A DNA stretch of 21,500 nt from Kiritimatiellales bacterium (GCA_030630445.1 DAOVNC010000006.1:1-21500); one strand, 5' to 3'. Counted from the first letter of the stretch, positions 7,634 through 14,578 are shown. A program made the numbers and translations. Notes: generated by a model not told the origin, from the sequence alone.

Positions 7634-8521
7634 CTATGCTCGGGGATGGAACTGCTGGTGGATCGACTTGAGGCGCGCGGGGTTGACGTGGGTGTAGATC
7701 TGGGTGGTGGCAATGTCGGCGTGTCCGAGCATTTCCTGAATAACGCGCAGCGGCGCACCGTTATCCAGCAGGTGGCTGGCAAAGGAGTGGCGCAGGGTGT
7801 GCGGCGTCACATTTTTCATGATGCCGGCGTCCTTGGTGTATTTCTTGATGATCTGCCAAAGCCGCTGGCGGCAGAGCGCGGTTTCGCGCTTGGAAACGAA
7901 GACATTCTGCAAATGCGGGTTTTCGCAGAGTAGGGGGCGGACTTCTTCGAGATAGCGCTTCAGCAACCGGCTGGACTCTTCGGCCACGGGGATGACGCGC
8001 TCCTTGCGGCCCTTGCCGATGCAGCGGATGTAGCCGTCGTCGATATGCAGGTCGGAGAGCTGGAGATTCGATAGCTCGGAGACCCGCAAGCCGGAAGCGT
8101 AGAAGAGTTCAAGGATGGCGCGGTCGCGCACACCGAGTGGTTTGCGCATATCCGGCGCGGCCAACAGCAGGTCAACTTCCTTTTCCGACAGGGTATCCGG
8201 CAGGATTTTCCACAGCCGGGGCGAGTCCATTGTGTCGGTTACGTTCCGGTCCAGCAGACCCTCCTGCTGGAGATAGCGGAAAAAGACCTTGATGGAAACG
8301 AGGTGCCGCGAAATCGAGTTGGTCGACATCCCCCTCGCCTTCATCGCCATCAAATGGTCGAGGATTTGCTTGCGGCTCACTTGATTGAGCGAGGAGACGC
8401 CCTTTTGCGCAAGGGAGTCCAGGAATTGTTTAATGTCATCCGCATACGCCTTGCGCGTATTGATGCTCAGCCCGCGCTCCAGCGAGATGTAGTCGAGAAA
8501 ACTTTGGAGTAGGGCGTTCAT
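7634..8521 (-). CDS. xerD: XerC/XerD-type site-specific tyrosine recombinase
   Basis: Cytoplasmic tyrosine recombinase that, with a partner, resolves chromosome dimers at dif. From the ATG at 8521 the protein is 295 residues, standard for XerC/D; an in-frame TTG two codons earlier is a weaker start. The N-terminal SAM-like DNA-binding domain spans about residues 1-95 (FLDYISLERGLSINTRKAYADDI). The catalytic domain carries all expected residues: R146 in ASGLRVSEL, K170 in GKGRKERVIP, H241 and R244 in HTLRHSFASHLL, H267 in LGHADIATTQIYTHV and nucleophile Y276. XerD is favoured over XerC on general likeness, but the two cannot be separated safely here. There are no integron or phage genes nearby, so a housekeeping role is likely. 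It lies 83 bases downstream of the antitoxin-like gene. Confidence 0.9.
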   Translation of the reverse strand: MNALLQSFLDYISLERGLSINTRKAYADDIKQFLDSLAQKGVSSLNQVSRKQILDHLMAMKARGMSTNSISRHLVSIKVFFRYLQQEGLLDRNVTDTMDSPRLWKILPDTLSEKEVDLLLAAPDMRKPLGVRDRAILELFYASGLRVSELSNLQLSDLHIDDGYIRCIGKGRKERVIPVAEESSRLLKRYLEEVRPLLCENPHLQNVFVSKRETALCRQRLWQIIKKYTKDAGIMKNVTPHTLRHSFASHLLDNGAPLRVIQEMLGHADIATTQIYTHVNPARLKSIHQQFHPRA

Positions 8522-8603
8522 GGGCAAGTGGAATTCGGGAGTTGCATGGTTGAATTACCGTCGGTTTTTCCATTCCGCTTCGGCTTTTGGGCGAATGGTT
8601 AGA

Positions 8604-8789
8604 TCACGCACCATAACGGTTCTTTATGCGCTCCTTGACCAATCCCCATGGGGCGCCGGTTTCCGGGTTTTGGTGGTAAAGTGCGAGGCGTTCATCCAGC
8701 TCGGCTTTGTCGGATTTGGAAAGCTTAACTGCTTCTGGAATTTCAGCCACACTCAGGTTGAGGATGTTTTCTTTAAGTAGCGTGCTCAT
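8604..8789 (-). CDS. Orphan addiction-module component (antitoxin-like) protein
   Basis: Small 61-residue protein resembling the 'putative addiction module component' antitoxins (Unstab_antitox-like). It has an N-terminal helix, the ASP/KLE-rich middle KLSKSDKAELDERLALYHQNPE and the closing W-x-x-VKERIKNRYG motif. The ATG at 8789 is preferred; a TTG six codons upstream is also in frame. In such modules a RelE/ParE-type toxin usually follows directly on the same strand, but here only 82 bases separate it from xerD and no toxin is visible, so it is an orphan or remnant. Similar orphan copies are common in environmental genomes. Function is uncertain. Confidence 0.65.
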   Translation of the reverse strand: MSTLLKENILNLSVAEIPEAVKLSKSDKAELDERLALYHQNPETGAPWGLVKERIKNRYGA

Positions 8790-8857
8790 GGGTTCTGGAT
8801 ACCCCAATGCGGAATGAATTTCAATCTTTCAATGATGCTGGAATTAGGGGTTGGGGT

Positions 8858-8900
8858 TGCGGGGGTGTTTAAAAGCGCAATCGAGCTTGCGCACTCCAAA
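8858..8900 (-). repeat. Dispersed palindromic repeat, copy A
   Basis: On the minus strand it reads TTTGGAGTGCGC, a six-base loop region and GCGCTTTT, ending in CCCCGCA. It matches 40 of 43 bases with the copy at the right end of the window (21458-21500), and the first 29 bases (8872-8900) are identical. It lies head to head with copy B, 10 bases away, downstream of purC. Confidence 0.85.
8871..8892 (-). terminator. Likely intrinsic terminator for purC, within repeat copy A
   Basis: In the minus-strand transcript GCGCAA (8892-8887) pairs with TTGCGC (8880-8875) around a GCTCGA loop and is followed directly by TTTT (8874-8871). This is the classic stem plus U-run, 90 bases after the purC stop and reading in its direction. 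A second stem in copy B precedes it. Confidence 0.6.
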
Positions 8901-8910
8901 ACGCACAATA

Positions 8911-8976
8911 TGGAGTGCGCTGGCCCGAAGGGCGGCGAAGCCGCTCGACAGCGCTTTTGAACAAGCGAAGCGGGTG
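8911..8976 (+). repeat. Dispersed palindromic repeat, copy B, with branched stem
   Basis: On the plus strand it begins TGGAGTGCGC and ends GCGCTTTTGAA, the same borders as copy A. Its interior holds two extra hairpins, GCCC-GAA-GGGC (8923-8933) and GGC-GAA-GCC (8934-8942), inside the outer stem GCGCTG/CAGCGC (8917-8922 with 8949-8954), so a three-way junction is possible. The tail AAGCGAAGCGGGTGG resembles the tail of the copy at 21392. It ends a few bases from the purC stop. Confidence 0.75.
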
Positions 8977-8981
8977 GTGAA

Positions 8982-9875
8982 TTAGCACTCCAGCTCTTCG
9001 CCGGTGAGGAGCTTGTAGGCCTCCAGATATTTTTCGCGGCTTTTCATCACAATCGCTTCCGGCAGCTCGGGTGCGGGCGGGGTTTTGTCCCAATCGAGCG
9101 TTTCGAGGTAGTCGCGCACAAATTGCTTGTCGAACGAGAGGGGGGATGAGCCGGGCTTGTAGGTGTCGGCCGGCCAGAAGCGCGAGCTGTCGGGTGTCAG
9201 CACCTCGTCGATCAGGATGAGTTCACCGTCCACCATGCCGAACTCAAACTTGGTGTCGGCAATGATGATGCCCTTGGTGAGCGCATAGTCGGCGGCGGTT
9301 TTATAGAGATTGAGGCTGATGTCGATTAGTTTTTCCCCCAGTTCTTCGCCGACGATCTCGTTCATCTGGTCGATGGAAATATTTTCATCGTGGCCTTCGT
9401 CGGCCTTGGTGGACGGGGTGAAGATGGATTCGTCGAGTTTGCCGGCCATTTCATACCCCGGGCGCAACGGCATGCCGCCAATGGTGCCGGATTTTTGGTA
9501 TTCCTTCCAGCCGGAGCCAATCAGGTAGCCGCGCACAATGCACTCGACGGGGAGCAGCTCGGCTTTTTTAACGAGCATGGAGCGTCCCTTCAGGAGTTCG
9601 GCGTGTTCCTGCAGTTCGGCCGGGAAGTCGGCCACATCGGTGGAGATCATGTGGTTTTGGACGATGTCGCCGGTGCGGTCGAACCAGAATTTGGAGATCA
9701 TGTTGAGCACCTGCCCCTTGTCCGGAATGCCGTTGGGCATGACGCAGTCGAAGGCCGAAATGCGGTCGGATGCGATGAAAAGGTATTGGTTGCCGAGGTC
9801 GTAGACTTCGCGGACTTTGCCGGTTTTGAATTTTTCGATGCCTGGAAGTTCGATTTTAGTTGCTGCTGGGGTCAT
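8982..9875 (-). CDS. purC: Phosphoribosylaminoimidazole-succinocarboxamide synthase
   Basis: Catalyses ATP-dependent condensation of CAIR with aspartate to SAICAR in de novo purine synthesis, in the cytoplasm. The 297-residue length fits the longer SAICAR synthetase type. Landmarks are GKVREVYDLGNQYLFIASDR (residues 19-38) with SAFD at 40-43, the central PVECIVRGYLIGSGWKEYQ, the Asp/Glu-rich segment IIIADTKFEFG, and LIDEVLTPDSSRFWP, which contains the conserved DE-TPDS catalytic region. The start has a TTGAGGA Shine-Dalgarno. It lies 101 bases downstream of the HAD genes on the same strand and is followed by a repeat-derived terminator. The long gap upstream suggests it may have its own promoter. 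No other pur genes are nearby. Confidence 0.96.
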   Translation of the reverse strand: MTPAATKIELPGIEKFKTGKVREVYDLGNQYLFIASDRISAFDCVMPNGIPDKGQVLNMISKFWFDRTGDIVQNHMISTDVADFPAELQEHAELLKGRSMLVKKAELLPVECIVRGYLIGSGWKEYQKSGTIGGMPLRPGYEMAGKLDESIFTPSTKADEGHDENISIDQMNEIVGEELGEKLIDISLNLYKTAADYALTKGIIIADTKFEFGMVDGELILIDEVLTPDSSRFWPADTYKPGSSPLSFDKQFVRDYLETLDWDKTPPAPELPEAIVMKSREKYLEAYKLLTGEELEC

Positions 9876-9945
9876 GCTTCTATCCTCAAGTTAATGGTTT
9901 GAAATCGCGCGTACTTTACGAAGCAACCAAGCCCGGCGCAACAGG

Positions 9946-9973
9946 AATCACGCATCACTCGTTACGCATTACG
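9946..9973. repeat. Four degenerate heptamer units (CGTAATG-like)
   Basis: The 28 bases divide into four 7-base units on the plus strand, AATCACG, CATCACT, CGTTACG and CATTACG, all variants of one heptamer. They sit 3 bases beyond the HAD stop codon, in the gap before purC. This is a short tandem degenerate repeat of a kind seen in intergenic DNA of many bacteria; no function is implied. Confidence 0.6.
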
Positions 9974-9976
9974 GTT

Positions 9977-10642
9977 TTACAACACCATGTCTTCAAGCGA
10001 GAGACGACTGATGTTTTCGAGCGAGTCGGTCACGGCGTCGGCTTCAAGCAGGTATTCGCGGTCGTAGCTGTTGGTCACGGCAAGCACCTTTAGTCCGGCC
10101 CCCTTGGCCGAGACGATGCCGACCGGGGTGTCCTCGATGGCGACGGCAGTGGCGGGATCGTCCAGTCCGAGTTTTTTAATGGCCAGCTTGTACGGTGCCG
10201 GATCGGGCTTGCTCTTCTGGGTGTCTTCGGCCGTGACGACCTCGCTGAAGGCCTCTTCAATGCCAAGATTGGAAAGGATCGGTAGAATGTCTTCTTTCAG
10301 CGCTCCACTGCACAGTGCAAGCGGCAGTTTGCGCGGAATGCTCTTAATCAGCTCCACGGCACCGGGCAGCGGGGTGGCTTTGCCCGCCCGGACGAGCTGC
10401 TGGAAGAATTCCGCCTTTTCGGCCATCATGCGTTTAAGGTCGCGTGCGCAGATCTTTTCGCCGTTGGCCTTGAAGGCTTCCCTGAATGCGTCGCGGTCGT
10501 CGAAGCCAATGTAGGTTTCGCAATATTCCTCCCATGGAAATCCTTTTCCGAGGGGTTCAAGCACATCCTGGAAAGCGCGAAAGTGCATCGGCTCGCTATC
10601 CACGATGATTCCGTCGAAATCAAATACTACCGCATTGAGCAT
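9977..10642 (-). CDS. HAD-superfamily hydrolase, beta-phosphoglucomutase-like
   Basis: Cytoplasmic phosphatase or phosphomutase of the HAD family (subfamily IA), 221 residues. It has all four HAD motifs: nucleophile DFDGIIVDSEP (D8, D10), the Ser motif LALCSGA, the Lys in TQKSKPDPAPY, and the acidic motif AIEDTPVGIVSAKGAG. The helical cap between residues about 17-85 is typical of beta-phosphoglucomutase and sugar-phosphatase types. The ATG at 10642 is chosen because it overlaps the preceding gene's TAA by one base (TAATG), and the open frame further upstream is the neighbour's shadow. The substrate is unknown. Proximity to sugar-phosphate chemistry (gpgS, a phosphorylase) makes glucose-1-phosphate or a glycosyl-phosphoglycerate worth considering, but this is inference. 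Confidence 0.88.
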   Translation of the reverse strand: MLNAVVFDFDGIIVDSEPMHFRAFQDVLEPLGKGFPWEEYCETYIGFDDRDAFREAFKANGEKICARDLKRMMAEKAEFFQQLVRAGKATPLPGAVELIKSIPRKLPLALCSGALKEDILPILSNLGIEEAFSEVVTAEDTQKSKPDPAPYKLAIKKLGLDDPATAVAIEDTPVGIVSAKGAGLKVLAVTNSYDREYLLEADAVTDSLENISRLSLEDMVL

Positions 10643-11532
10643 TAAAGAATCTCCAAAAGTTGGGAGAGGGAGGTAACCACAGCATCGGGTTGGATGGCAA
10701 GGCAACGCGCATCGTTTTCGCGCAGGCGCAGCGACCGCTGGTCGCCGGCGAACAGCACCGTCTTGCACCCGGCCTGCTTGGCGCAGTAGATATCGTTCAG
10801 CATGTCGTTGCCCACATACACGGTTTCCTCCAGCCCGATGCCGTGGTTCTTTTTCAAAAACTTTCCAGCCTTTGGAAAAAGCGCCTTCGAGGGCTTGGCC
10901 CTCAATTCCTTGTACGACCAGATGCAGCAGTCCGGATCGAAGCCGCACTGCTCGGTGGTCTGTCCGAAAAAGGCAGGGAAGAGCAGGGGGGTGTAGAACT
11001 GCGCGTTGGAAACAATGCCCAGTGCCATACCGCGCGCCTTCAACGCCTCGATGGTTTCAATGCTTCCGGGCATGGGAAAGACCGGGTTCACGCGGCACTC
11101 GTATTCCACGGCCAATCGGCGGATCTGGTCGAGTTCGACCTCCGTCGTCGTCAGGGTGTCCGTGTTGCGCAGAGAATCGATGATCTTTTTCCAAACCTTG
11201 GTGATCTCCACTTCCGGAAAATCGACGCCGGCAGTGTGCCCGGCCTTGTGCCATTCGAGGATTTCAGTTTTGAGTAGACCTTTGCCAACCTGTCCGGCTT
11301 GCTCCAAATCGCCCCCGAAACCGGAAGCCACCAGCGCCTGCGTCAAGGCCTCCGCCGTATCCGTTGCGGCGGCGGTGCCTACATCGCCCGATCCTGAAAC
11401 AAACAGGGTGCCATACACATCGAACAGCACCGCTTTCACCTGTCCAAGCGGGTTAAGTTGTGGTTGGGTTGTGGTCGGGAGCGGTGCCAGCGGCGGGCAG
11501 TTCCGGCGGATACTGTCTTCGAGAGGATTCAT
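10642..11532 (-). CDS. HAD-superfamily hydrolase with DxY motif
   Basis: Second HAD hydrolase, 296 residues. Motif I is VLFDVYGTLF (nucleophile D38, with Tyr40 replacing the usual second Asp). Motif II is in LGIVSNAQF, the Lys motif is near KELRAKPSKALF, and motif IV is YVGNDMLNDIYCAKQAG. The DxY form resembles haloacid dehalogenase-like members as well as some phosphatases, so activity cannot be assigned. The first 30 residues are Pro-rich and precede the HAD fold, an unusual extension. The start is 17 bases after the PA14 protein gene and the stop overlaps the next HAD gene by one base, so the three are probably co-transcribed. Confidence 0.85.
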   Translation of the reverse strand: MNPLEDSIRRNCPPLAPLPTTTQPQLNPLGQVKAVLFDVYGTLFVSGSGDVGTAAATDTAEALTQALVASGFGGDLEQAGQVGKGLLKTEILEWHKAGHTAGVDFPEVEITKVWKKIIDSLRNTDTLTTTEVELDQIRRLAVEYECRVNPVFPMPGSIETIEALKARGMALGIVSNAQFYTPLLFPAFFGQTTEQCGFDPDCCIWSYKELRAKPSKALFPKAGKFLKKNHGIGLEETVYVGNDMLNDIYCAKQAGCKTVLFAGDQRSLRLRENDARCLAIQPDAVVTSLSQLLEIL

Positions 11533-11549
11533 AGGTGTTCGGGTGTACG

Positions 11550-12665
11550 TTATTTCACGACCCCGAAGGTCGGCCCCTCGAGGGTCGCTTCCTTGGGATT
11601 GATCTTCATCTGCCCAACCAGCTTTTCGGGAATTTCCTTGGTCTTGAAAACCGGCAGAACGGGGCGGGTCCCTGATTCTTCCTTGTACGTGTAGGGGACT
11701 TGCTTGTATTCCATCCCCTTCTGCTCAATCAGCAATTGGCAATAAAATATTCCGCCCGGACATTCGCCAACCAGCACTTCTATTTCCGAGGGTTCGCCTT
11801 TGGTTAGCCTAAACCAATCCCCAATGACCATATGTTGGTTGACCATTGGAAACTTGCGGTTGTTGTCATCATCACTGTTCCAGCTTGTAACCTTTCCCCT
11901 CCATGCGGGATAGCTTGCATCAATGACCAGACGGCCGCGAACCCGCACCAGCAAGACATCGTCCGCAATGCCGCAAAAACGGTAGCGTCCGGTTTCCGGC
12001 GCTGAAATCTGCCCTTCGTAGTAGGCCACCCAATGCTTGGGTTTAACGATGTTTTCGACCCCGTAGGCTTTTGGTGCGGCATCGGCCGACATGTGGGGAA
12101 ACATAAAGAAGGAGGCATATTTTTCCTTGGGTGCCTTAAAATAGTCGCTCAGGCGATTCTGCTGCCATCCCTTTGCAAATCTGTTCAGTGCCGCAATGTA
12201 CTTCCCGTCGTCCATGTTGGTCGGCTTGCCGTACTTCGTCTGCTTTAGGTCGTAGAATGTGCCGGTGAGTTCGTTGCCCATGGACTTGTTGCTGCCAAAC
12301 AGATCCCCGATGTCTAGGTCGAACCCCAAGCTTCCAAGTCCATCTCCGCCCATGTTGCCCAAGCCGCCTTTTACCCCGGTAATCTCCGGCATTTTTATAT
12401 CGGTAAAGTTTTTGGGCTTGGAAACGATGCGCTTGCGCAACCGGGGTTTGGGCTTTCGCTTTTTCACATCCACCGGAACCTGTAGCTTTTTCGGTGGCAT
12501 TTTGGGGCGTTTTACCTTCTTGGCTACGAAATCCGGTTCCTCTTTTATAATCACCTTTACCGCCACAAACGAAATGGCCACAACGAGAAGAACGGCATGG
12601 ATCGCCAGGCTGACGACCAAAGCACTGGATTTTGAATGATTTGCAAAAAAACGTTTTTTCTCCAT
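11550..12665 (-). CDS. TonB-like membrane-anchored PA14-type protein, paralogue 1
   Basis: The 371-residue protein has a short basic N-terminus, one membrane helix at about residues 14-40 (SALVVSLAIHAVLLVVAISF) and a Lys/Pro-rich stretch at 41-85 (KRPKMPPKKLQVPVDVKKRK), as in TonB-type proteins. A Gly-rich segment follows at 98-130, then a PA14-like beta domain at about 150-330 (APETGRYRFCGIADDVLLVRVRGRLVID is its core). PA14 domains often bind glycans. It would be anchored in the inner membrane with the PA14 domain in the periplasm. It lacks a TonB C-terminal domain. The start has a perfect AAGGAGG Shine-Dalgarno. It is paralogous to the gene at 13422-14537 and lies 17 bases upstream of a HAD gene. 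Function is unknown. Confidence 0.8.
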   Translation of the reverse strand: MEKKRFFANHSKSSALVVSLAIHAVLLVVAISFVAVKVIIKEEPDFVAKKVKRPKMPPKKLQVPVDVKKRKPKPRLRKRIVSKPKNFTDIKMPEITGVKGGLGNMGGDGLGSLGFDLDIGDLFGSNKSMGNELTGTFYDLKQTKYGKPTNMDDGKYIAALNRFAKGWQQNRLSDYFKAPKEKYASFFMFPHMSADAAPKAYGVENIVKPKHWVAYYEGQISAPETGRYRFCGIADDVLLVRVRGRLVIDASYPAWRGKVTSWNSDDDNNRKFPMVNQHMVIGDWFRLTKGEPSEIEVLVGECPGGIFYCQLLIEQKGMEYKQVPYTYKEESGTRPVLPVFKTKEIPEKLVGQMKINPKEATLEGPTFGVVK

Positions 12666-13035
12666 TTTGTCGCCTCCTTAATGGCTTATCATGGATTTGT
12701 ATGATCAGAGGTTCATTTTTTCTGCAGAAAAACAAAATGCTTCTCGGTAGCTTTCAAATCCCCTGAATTCCCGCAGGTATAGGCCTTTATTGCAAAACTT
12801 TCCTACGGTATTTCCATAGTCTGTCAGGGGATGTCATGTTCCGTCTTGTAGAAAAATCGCATATTTGTGTATATACCATCGGGCACCGTAACAACTCAAT
12901 ACAAACCTATAATCAGATGGGTGGGTGCCGGATTTATCAATGGGCACTATGTCCCAAGTTGGGTGAAATTTGAAGCCTGTTTTCCCGGATGGGTCAAGAT
13001 TTATAATCGGTGCGCGCCACATCGTCCGCCAGCAC
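12666..13035. other. Gene-poor 370-base region with palindromes
   Basis: This is the only gap above 300 bases. I see no convincing gene. It holds a perfect 16-bp palindrome TTTTTCTGCAGAAAAA (12717-12732), 52 bases from the PA14 start. It also holds a 7-bp inverted repeat, CCCCTGA (12760-12766) with TCAGGGG (12824-12830), around 57 bases. It has no similarity to the corresponding 145-base gap of copy 2. A minus-strand open stretch (about 12834-13035) exists but is not recognisable and continues out of the pseudogene in another frame. Confidence 0.6.
12717..12732. promoter_or_regulatory. Perfect 16-bp palindrome upstream of PA14 paralogue 1
   Basis: TTTTTCTGCAGAAAAA is a perfect dyad centred on CTGCAG and ending 52 bases before the gene's ATG. 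It could be an operator for a dimeric regulator or a small hairpin. No promoter consensus is clearly aligned with it, so the role is open. Confidence 0.35.
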
Positions 13036-13364
13036 CTATGTTCGCAGTAGGTTGAAGCGCCGGGGTTGCAGGAATTTACCGAGCAGTTTGTCGGCATTGG
13101 ATGCGGAGACTGTGCCGGGTTCGGTGGCGGCGAGCCTGCGGTAGATTCCGAGCAGTCGGTCGCCATATGCTTTCAAGCTGTAGCGCTCCTGCACAACCTT
13201 CCGGTTTTTTTCAATCAACGTTTCATTCGCCGAAGGATTAAACGCAGGAAGTAGCCCGCGATCTGCCGGGTTTTCGACGAGGTGGCGGATGACGTTGCGT
13301 TGAAGTTCTTCATAGCGTTTGGAAAAACTTCCTTTCACCGATCCATTCAAGCGGGACGGGCGGG
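13036..13364 (-). pseudogene. Truncated, internally deleted 3' fragment of a GT4 glycosyltransferase
   Basis: This is a decayed duplicate of the end of the glycosyltransferase gene at 14683-16101. The C-terminal segment (from EELQRNVIRHL to RRFNLLRT) corresponds closely to residues 383-472 of the intact protein. Upstream, a segment matching residues about 327-340 (PVPLEWIGERKFF) is joined after loss of roughly 116 bases, and the junction changes frame so the original frame hits TGA. There is no start region and no donor-binding EGFG motif, so it cannot encode an active enzyme. It is the relic that reveals the tandem duplication joining the two PA14 paralogues. Confidence 0.9.
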
Positions 13365-13421
13365 TCAAGTCCCCCTTCCAAGGCGCGATGTGTCCCTGCC
13401 GTTGTTCATGGTCGAAACAGG

Positions 13422-14537
13422 TTATTCCACAACTCCGAATGTCGGCCCCTCGAGGGTCGCTTCATTGGGGTTGATTTTCATTTGCCCAACCAGTTTCGCG
13501 GGGATCTCTTTGGTTCTAAAGATCGGCAGAACGGGGCGGGTCCCTGATTCTTCCTTGTACGTGTAGGGAACTTGCTTATATTCCTTCCCTTTTTGCTCAA
13601 TCAGTAATTGACATGAAAACTCCCCGCCTGGGCACTCTCCAAGGAGAACCTCTATTTCCGACGGCTCGCCTTTGGTCAATCTAAACCAGTCACCGATAAC
13701 CATCTGGTCCTTTGCTAAGGGATACTTTCGGCTGTTTTCATCATCGCTTCTCCAGTTGGTAATCTTTCCCATCTGCCTATGGTAACTTGCATCGATGACT
13801 AATCGACCTCGCACCCGCACCAGCAAGACGTTGTCGCCAATACCGCAGAAGCGGTAGTGCCCGGTTTCCGGCGGCGAAATATGCCCTGTGTAGTAGGCCG
13901 CCCAATGCTTGGGTTTAACGATACCGTCGACCCCATAGGCTTTCGGGGCGGCATTGGCCGATATTTTTGGAATCAGAAAGAAAGAGGTATATTTTTCCTT
14001 GGGTGCCTTGAAATAGTCATTCAAGCGATCAATGTCCCAAGACTTGGCAAAGCGGTTCAGCGCTGCCATATAATTCCCGTCGCTCATTTTGATCGGCTTG
14101 CCGTCTTTAGTCTGTTTCAGGTCGAAGAACGTGCCGGTGAGTTCATTGCCCATGGATTTGTTGCTGCCAAACAGATCCCCGATGTCTAGGTCGAACCCCA
14201 GGCTTCCAAGTCCATCTCCGCCCATGTTGCCCAAGCCGCCTTTTACCCCGGTAATTTCCGGCATTTTTATATCGGTAAAGTTTTTGGGCTTGGAAACGAT
14301 CCGCTTGCGCAACCGGGGTTTTGGCTTCCGCTTTTTCACATCCACCGGAACCTGCAGCTTTTTCGGCGGCATCTTGGGACGTTTTACCTTCTTGGCGACG
14401 AAATCCGGTTCCGGTTTTATAATCACCTTTACTGCCACAAACGAAATCGCCACAACGAGAAGAACGGCATGGATCGCCAGACTGACGACCAAGGCGCTGG
14501 ATTTTGAATGATTTGCAAAAAAACGTTTTTTAGTCAT
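13422..14537 (-). CDS. TonB-like membrane-anchored PA14-type protein, paralogue 2
   Basis: It has the same length (371 residues) and architecture as the paralogue at 11550-12665: membrane helix 14-40, Lys/Pro-rich linker, Gly-rich segment and PA14-like domain with PPETGHYRFCGIGDNVLLVRV. The first 144 residues differ at only three positions (2, 42 and 138). The central part, about 145-290, has many substitutions clustered in presumed PA14 surface loops (for example QQNRLSDY versus DIDRLNDY, and PAWRGKVTSWNSDDD versus HRQMGKITNWRSDDE), and the last 60 residues are again nearly identical. Its Shine-Dalgarno (AGAGGG) and upstream region are unrelated to the paralogue's, so expression may differ. 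It lies 145 bases after the intact GT4 gene. Function is unknown; a glycan-sensing or scaffold role is only a guess. Confidence 0.8.
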   Translation of the reverse strand: MTKKRFFANHSKSSALVVSLAIHAVLLVVAISFVAVKVIIKPEPDFVAKKVKRPKMPPKKLQVPVDVKKRKPKPRLRKRIVSKPKNFTDIKMPEITGVKGGLGNMGGDGLGSLGFDLDIGDLFGSNKSMGNELTGTFFDLKQTKDGKPIKMSDGNYMAALNRFAKSWDIDRLNDYFKAPKEKYTSFFLIPKISANAAPKAYGVDGIVKPKHWAAYYTGHISPPETGHYRFCGIGDNVLLVRVRGRLVIDASYHRQMGKITNWRSDDENSRKYPLAKDQMVIGDWFRLTKGEPSEIEVLLGECPGGEFSCQLLIEQKGKEYKQVPYTYKEESGTRPVLPIFRTKEIPAKLVGQMKINPNEATLEGPTFGVVE

Positions 14538-14578
14538 CTAAATATTCCCTCTGATTTTTAAACGCATTTGCTTATGGA

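Larger units (their letters stand above)
11548..13364. repeat. Tandem segmental duplication, copy 1 (PA14 gene plus glycosyltransferase 3' end)
   Basis: Similarity to copy 2 begins at GTTATT just before the PA14 stop, covers the whole PA14 gene to its third codon, is lost in the upstream intergenic region (12666-13035) and resumes over the 3' end of the GT4 gene (13036 to about 13364). Gene order and direction match copy 2, which shows a head-to-tail duplication followed by decay. Confidence 0.85.

Noticed and set aside
9876..9945. Promoter for purC in the gap downstream of the HAD genes
   Set aside because: A promoter is plausible there, but no -35/-10 pair with acceptable spacing stood out, so none is annotated.
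12855..12890. AT-rich GCATATTTGTGTATATACC stretch as a possible dif site for the XerD-like recombinase
   Set aside because: It does not show the paired 11-base arms around a 6-base centre expected for dif, and it is 4 kb from xerD.
12834..13166. Minus-strand open frame partly covering the gap beside PA14 paralogue 1
   Set aside because: Its first part overlaps the glycosyltransferase remnant in the wrong frame and the rest resembles no family I know. It could be a relic of an inserted element, so it is only mentioned within the gap description.
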